From: Mycobacterium sp.
GTDB taxonomy: Bacteria > Actinomycetota > Actinomycetes > Mycobacteriales > Mycobacteriaceae
Reading direction: 5' to 3'
Length of the DNA: 64,000 bases
Assembly: GCF_029961025.1 (NCBI RefSeq)
Contig: NZ_JASBVP010000007.1
Coordinates: 124,001 to 188,000 of the forward strand
Position numbers and translations under genes: made by a program. Of the stretch, positions 59,404-64,000 are shown piece after piece; within the stretch, counting starts at the first letter, position 1, and each line of letters opens with the position of its first letter. Below the pieces are notes generated by a model that was given only the letters and a program-made list of their open reading frames with translations, was not told the origin of the DNA and did no database searches.

Positions 59404-59625
59404 ATGGCCAAAAAGGATGGTGTCATCGAGGTTGAGGGTCGGGTGATCGAGCCCCTGCCCAATGCGATGTTCCGCATCGAGCTGGAGAACGGACACAAGG
59501 TGCTCGCTCACATCAGCGGCAAGATGCGCCAACACTACATCCGCATTCTGCCGGAGGACCGGGTGGTGGTGGAGTTGTCTCCTTATGACCTGTCCCGGGG
59601 ACGCATCGTGTACCGCTACAAGTAG
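59404..59625 (+). CDS. infA: translation initiation factor IF-1
   Basis: 73 residues, full length: [21 protein letters not shown] at the start and the OB-fold end [18 protein letters not shown]. It occupies the A site of the 30S subunit during initiation. The frame is open upstream to 59104 but those codons are leader. First gene of the alpha operon here. Confidence 0.99.
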   Translation: MAKKDGVIEVEGRVIEPLPNAMFRIELENGHKVLAHISGKMRQHYIRILPEDRVVVELSPYDLSRGRIVYRYK

Positions 59626-59699
59626 CAGCACGACCGACCGACACTGTCGAAGACCACCGAAGCGCGAGAATAGGACCGCGAGAATAGGACCAAAGTGCC

Positions 59700-59813
59700 G
59701 TGAAGGTGAAGCCGAGCGTCAAGCCGATATGCGATAAGTGCCGGGTGATCCGCCGGCACGGGCGGGTCATGGTGATCTGCCCCGATCCGCGCCACAAGCA
59801 GCGACAGGGCTAG
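59700..59813 (+). CDS. rpmJ: 50S ribosomal protein L36
   Basis: 37 residues from GTG 59700 ([20 protein letters not shown]), a short gene easily missed. Zinc-binding form with Cys11, Cys14, Cys27 and His32. Mycobacteria often keep a zinc-free paralogue elsewhere. 74 bases after infA. Confidence 0.97.
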   Translation: MKVKPSVKPICDKCRVIRRHGRVMVICPDPRHKQRQG

Positions 59814-59975
59814 CCGCGCACACCGCACGCGATCCCCATCACAACTGAATGCAGACCTCCCAGTACCTGTGAGCGGGTCGGCCGCTCATTCACACCCGGA
59901 ACGGAGGCCGGGGCCCGCCGGCAGGCGGGAACGGACTGGGACCAGACCTCCGCGAAGAAAGAGGTAATGCCACGC

Positions 59976-60350
59976 ATGGCCCGACTGGTCGGCGTCGACC
60001 TGCCGCGCGATAAGCGCATGGAGGTCGCCCTCACGTATATCTATGGAATCGGCCGAAGCCTCTCCAACGAGATTTTGGCCGCGACCGGCATCGACCGGGA
60101 TCTGCGAACCAAGGATCTCACCGATGATCAACTGGCGCGGTTACGCGACTACATCGAGGCCAACCTGAAGGTGGAGGGTGACCTGCGCCGCGAGGTGCAG
60201 GCCGACATTCGCCGCAAGATCGAGATCGGCTGCTACCAGGGTCTGCGTCATCGTCGCGGCCTGCCGGTGCGCGGCCAACGGACCAAGACGAACGCCCGGA
60301 CCCGCAAAGGACCCAAGCGCACCATCGCAGGCAAGAAGAAAGCCAGGTAA
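59976..60350 (+). CDS. rpsM: 30S ribosomal protein S13
   Basis: 124 residues from ATG 59976 ([19 protein letters not shown]). The ATG at 59967 would add three residues but is only two bases from GAGG (59961-59964), too close for initiation. The later ATG has normal spacing and gives the M. tuberculosis length. C-terminal [20 protein letters not shown] motif intact. Head protein contacting tRNA. Confidence 0.98.
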   Translation: MARLVGVDLPRDKRMEVALTYIYGIGRSLSNEILAATGIDRDLRTKDLTDDQLARLRDYIEANLKVEGDLRREVQADIRRKIEIGCYQGLRHRRGLPVRGQRTKTNARTRKGPKRTIAGKKKAR

Positions 60351-60353
60351 CTC

Positions 60354-60767
60354 ATGCCACCGAAGAAGGCAACCGCAGCGCCGAAGAAGGGCCAGAAGAC
60401 CCGCAGGCGGGAAAAGAAGAATGTGCCGCACGGCGCCGCCCACATCAAGAGCACCTTCAATAACACGATCGTGACGATCACCGATCTTCAAGGCAATGTG
60501 ATCGCCTGGGCATCATCGGGTCACGTGGGGTTTAAAGGCTCACGCAAATCGACCCCGTTCGCCGCTCAGCTGGCTGCGGAGAATGCCGCCCGCAAGGCGC
60601 AGGAGCATGGTGTCCGCAAGGTGGACGTATTCGTGAAGGGCCCGGGCTCGGGCCGCGAGACCGCGATCCGGTCGCTGCAGGCCGCCGGGCTGGAAGTCGG
60701 TTTGATCGCCGATGTCACCCCCCAGCCCCACAACGGCTGTCGCCCACCCAAGCGGCGGAGGGTCTAG
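60354..60767 (+). CDS. rpsK: 30S ribosomal protein S11
   Basis: 137 residues. Lys-rich N-terminus, then [19 protein letters not shown] and the C-terminal signature [17 protein letters not shown]. Lines the mRNA channel on the platform. Three bases after rpsM. Confidence 0.99.
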   Translation: MPPKKATAAPKKGQKTRRREKKNVPHGAAHIKSTFNNTIVTITDLQGNVIAWASSGHVGFKGSRKSTPFAAQLAAENAARKAQEHGVRKVDVFVKGPGSGRETAIRSLQAAGLEVGLIADVTPQPHNGCRPPKRRRV

Positions 60768-60795
60768 TCAGGGTCTAGGAGGTAGAGAAGAATCG

Positions 60796-61401
60796 ATGGC
60801 TCGTTACACGGGACCCGTCACCCGCAAATCGCGCCGACTGCGCACCGACCTCGTCGGTGGTTCCCAGGCGTTCGAGAAACGTCCCTATCCACCCGGTCAG
60901 CACGGGCGCGCCCGGATCAAAGAGAGCGAGTACCTGCTGCAGTTGCAGGAGAAGCAGAAGGCCCGCTTCACCTACGGCGTGATGGAAAAACAGTTTCGCC
61001 GCTACTACGAAGAAGCGAATCGCCAGGCCGGGAAGACGGGTGAGAGGCTGCTGCAGATTCTGGAAAGCCGGCTGGACAACGTGATCTACCGTGCCGGGTT
61101 GGCCCGTACCCGCCGGATGGCCCGCCAGCTCGTCAGCCACGGCCACTTCCTGGTCAACGGCGTGAAGGTCAATATCCCCAGCTACCGGGTCTCGCAGTAT
61201 GACATCATCGACGTGCGGGACAAGTCATTAAACACCGTGCCGATGCAGATCGCGCGCGAGACCATGGGCGATCGCCCGATCCCGAGCTGGATGCAGGTCG
61301 TCGGGGATCGCCCGCGCATTTTGATCCACCAGCTGCCCGAGCGGGCACAGATCGACGTCCCACTCACCGAGCAGCTGATCGTCGAATACTACTCGAAGTA
61401 A
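60796..61401 (+). CDS. rpsD: 30S ribosomal protein S4
   Basis: 201 residues from ATG 60796 (MARYTGPVTRKSRRLRTDL). The open frame to 60712 is inside rpsK. The S4 RNA-binding domain begins near residue 90 with LESRLDNVIYRAGLARTRR and SHGHFLVNGVKVNIPS. Initiates 16S rRNA assembly. In enteric bacteria it represses the alpha operon. Confidence 0.99.
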   Translation: MARYTGPVTRKSRRLRTDLVGGSQAFEKRPYPPGQHGRARIKESEYLLQLQEKQKARFTYGVMEKQFRRYYEEANRQAGKTGERLLQILESRLDNVIYRAGLARTRRMARQLVSHGHFLVNGVKVNIPSYRVSQYDIIDVRDKSLNTVPMQIARETMGDRPIPSWMQVVGDRPRILIHQLPERAQIDVPLTEQLIVEYYSK

Positions 61402-61445
61402 ACGTCCTGCACCGCCGGTGCGGGAACCTAAGCAGCATCAAATAG

Positions 61446-62516
<1,071 letters not shown>

Positions 62517-62519
62517 TCG

Positions 62520-62552
62520 CCCCACGACCGCGCGGCCGTGGGGTACCCCACG
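62520..62552 (+). promoter_or_regulatory. alternating hairpin element between rpoA and rplQ
   Basis: CCCCACG (62520-62526), CGTGGGG (62537-62543), CCCCACG (62546-62552): the middle segment can pair with either neighbour. It could be an attenuator, RNA-processing site or partial terminator that adjusts rplQ-truA output relative to rpoA. Confidence 0.4.
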
Positions 62553-62615
62553 TAAGGCCCGGGGAGAAGTGGGGCAACCAAGACCCAGCCCGCACTCAAG
62601 ACAGGAGCATCACTC

Positions 62616-63227
62616 ATGCCCAAGCCCACCAAGGGTCGTCGCCTCGGCGGGTCGTCGTCGCACCAGAAAGCGATGCTGGCCAATTTGGCCACGTCACTTT
62701 TCGAGCATGGCCGGATCAGGACCACCGAGCCCAAGGCCCGGGCGCTGCGGCCGTATGCCGAGAAGTTGATCACGCACGCCAAGAAGGGCACGCTGCACCA
62801 CCGGCGTGAAGTGCTCAAGAAAATCCGCGACAAGGACGTGGTGCATACCTTGTTCGCCGAGATCGGTCCGTTCTTCGCCGACCGCGACGGCGGCTACACC
62901 CGGATCATCAAGGTCGAGCCGCGTCAGGGTGATAACGCCCCGATGGCCGTGATCGAGTTGGTGCGGCAGAAGACGGTCACCTCGGAGGCGAACCGGGCGC
63001 GTCGAGCGGCCGCCGCGCAGGCGAAGATCCCCAAGGCCGAGCCGCCGAAGGCCGCGGACCGGAAAGCCGAGACCCCGACGCCCCAGCCGACCGGGGGGGT
63101 GGCCGCCGAGACCGCCGGGGACGTCCTGGCCCCGGCCGAGAATGCCGAGGTCACCGGGTCACTGCCCGCCGAGGTGGAGACGCCCGGGCCGCAGGCCGGG
63201 GGAGAGAACGCTGACACGTCGCAGTGA
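62616..63227 (+). CDS. rplQ: 50S ribosomal protein L17 with long C-terminal tail
   Basis: 203 residues. L17 core in the first 125 ([51 protein letters not shown]), followed by about 75 residues rich in Ala, Pro, Glu and Lys, longer than the E. coli protein (127) and the M. tuberculosis one (about 180). CAGGAG is upstream of ATG 62616. The stop overlaps the truA start. Confidence 0.98.
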   Translation: MPKPTKGRRLGGSSSHQKAMLANLATSLFEHGRIRTTEPKARALRPYAEKLITHAKKGTLHHRREVLKKIRDKDVVHTLFAEIGPFFADRDGGYTRIIKVEPRQGDNAPMAVIELVRQKTVTSEANRARRAAAAQAKIPKAEPPKAADRKAETPTPQPTGGVAAETAGDVLAPAENAEVTGSLPAEVETPGPQAGGENADTSQ

Positions 63228-64000
63228 CTCCCCTTGGCGGCGGCTCGGCCGGCGTGCCCGCCACCGACGCCGGTGGCGGGCACGTTCGCCTGCGACTTGA
63301 TATCGCTTACGACGGAACTGAATTCGCGGGCTGGGCAGCGCAGGCCGGGCAACGGACCGTGAGCGGCGTTCTTGATGGGGCACTGTCCACGGTGTTCCGG
63401 ACTCCGGTGCGACTGCGAGCGGCCGCACGCACCGATGCCGGTGTGCACGCCACCGGCCAGGTGGCCCACGTCGATGTTCCCGTCGATGCGCTGTCGAACG
63501 TCTATCCGCGCTCACCCCGCCCAGCCGAACCGGAATTCCTGGCGCTGGTGCGGCGGCTGAGCAGATTCCTGCCCCCCGATGTCCGGGTCCGCCGCATCGT
63601 TCGGGCGCCGGCGGGTTTTGATTCGCGGTTTTCAGCACTGCGGCGGCACTATGTCTATCGATTGACGACGGCGCCCTTCGGGGCCGAGCCGCACCAGGCC
63701 CGCTACGTCACGGCCTGGCCGCGGGCCCTGGATGTCGATGCGATGGCAGCCGCGGCGCAGACCTTGCTGGGCCTGCATGACTTCGCGGCGTTTTGCCGCC
63801 CTCGTGCCGGTGCCACCACGATCCGGGAGCTGCAGCGGTTCGACTGGTCTCGTGACGGTGATCTGATCACCGCCTCGGTCACCGCGGATGCGTTCTGCTG
63901 GTCGATGGTGCGCTCGCTGGTCGGTGCGCTGCTGGCCGTCGGGGAGCACCGGCGCGCGGTCGGCTGGTGCCGCGATCTGCTCACCGCCACGCGGCGGTCG
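63224..64000 (+). CDS. truA: tRNA pseudouridine(38-40) synthase TruA, partial (3' end outside window)
   Basis: GTG 63224 overlaps the rplQ stop (GTGA) and the frame stays open to the window edge, giving 259 residues. After about 20 variable residues: [19 protein letters not shown], the catalytic-Asp motif [18 protein letters not shown], then LRRHYVYRL and [17 protein letters not shown]. Modifies uridines 38-40 of the tRNA anticodon stem. The order rplQ-truA is conserved in mycobacteria. Perhaps 30-40 C-terminal residues are missing. Confidence 0.95.
   Translation, partial: MTPLGGGSAGVPATDAGGGHVRLRLDIAYDGTEFAGWAAQAGQRTVSGVLDGALSTVFRTPVRLRAAARTDAGVHATGQVAHVDVPVDALSNVYPRSPRPAEPEFLALVRRLSRFLPPDVRVRRIVRAPAGFDSRFSALRRHYVYRLTTAPFGAEPHQARYVTAWPRALDVDAMAAAAQTLLGLHDFAAFCRPRAGATTIRELQRFDWSRDGDLITASVTADAFCWSMVRSLVGALLAVGEHRRAVGWCRDLLTATRRS

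Overview
The window is a high-GC chromosomal segment that reads as a slow-growing, non-tuberculous Mycobacterium. Evidence: a mycofactocin mftF-mftG pair, a split S10/spc/alpha ribosomal superlocus with atsA and its formylglycine-generating enzyme between the S10 and spc blocks, sppA, a mycobacterial SAM-methyltransferase, secY-adk-map, sigL-rslA, mmsA-fadE9-mmsB, rmlBC, infA-rpmJ-rpsM-rpsK-rpsD-rpoA-rplQ-truA, and a 13E12-type HNH gene. Gene order largely follows M. tuberculosis Rv0696-Rv0753 and then jumps to the equivalent of Rv3465-Rv3455, so the alpha operon lies near mmsA here.

Layout. 1-3.8 kb: end of the mycofactocin cluster plus a TetR regulator. 4-5.6 kb: a lipoprotein carboxylesterase. 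6-11.5 kb: S10 operon (rpsJ to rpsQ). 11.5-16.8 kb: metallo-beta-lactamase-like protein, arylsulfatase, a lipoprotein, the sulfatase-activating enzyme and a VapBC pair. 17.1-21.4 kb: spc operon (rplN to rplO). 21.5-30 kb: SppA, methyltransferase, a catalase-like/DUF5995 operon, a small-protein pair and a large LAL/LuxR regulator. 30.3-33 kb: secY-adk-map. 33.2-36.1 kb: a copper-type P-ATPase and a DUF5134 membrane protein. 36.1-39.7 kb: two tandem SigL-type sigma/anti-sigma pairs. 39.7-49.6 kb: an accessory block with a CDF transporter and a putative biosynthetic cluster. 49.6-52 kb: MarR regulator and 13E12 gene. 52.2-55.9 kb: valine/methylmalonate-semialdehyde catabolism. 56.2-58.9 kb: rhamnose synthesis and an F420-type oxidoreductase. 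59.4-64 kb: alpha operon, with truA cut by the window edge.

The most unusual part is 36-50 kb. True sigL-rslA is preceded by a second, diverged sigma factor overlapping a gene that fuses an RslA-like zinc anti-sigma domain to a complete carotenoid cleavage oxygenase. Both sigma genes carry the same promoter, TGAACT-N16-CGTGTC. The same element occurs, divergently arranged, in the intergenic region of a nearby block coding for a flavin monooxygenase and berberine-bridge-type oxidase on one side, and a 38-residue membrane protein, FAD monooxygenase, O-methyltransferase, thiamine-diphosphate enzyme, SRPBCC protein and KAS III-like enzyme on the other. I infer a SigL-controlled small-molecule or lipid pathway placed between rslA and the neighbouring MarR gene, with an oxygenase-coupled anti-sigma factor as a possible sensor. 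Promoter calls come from reading the sequence and have not been tested.
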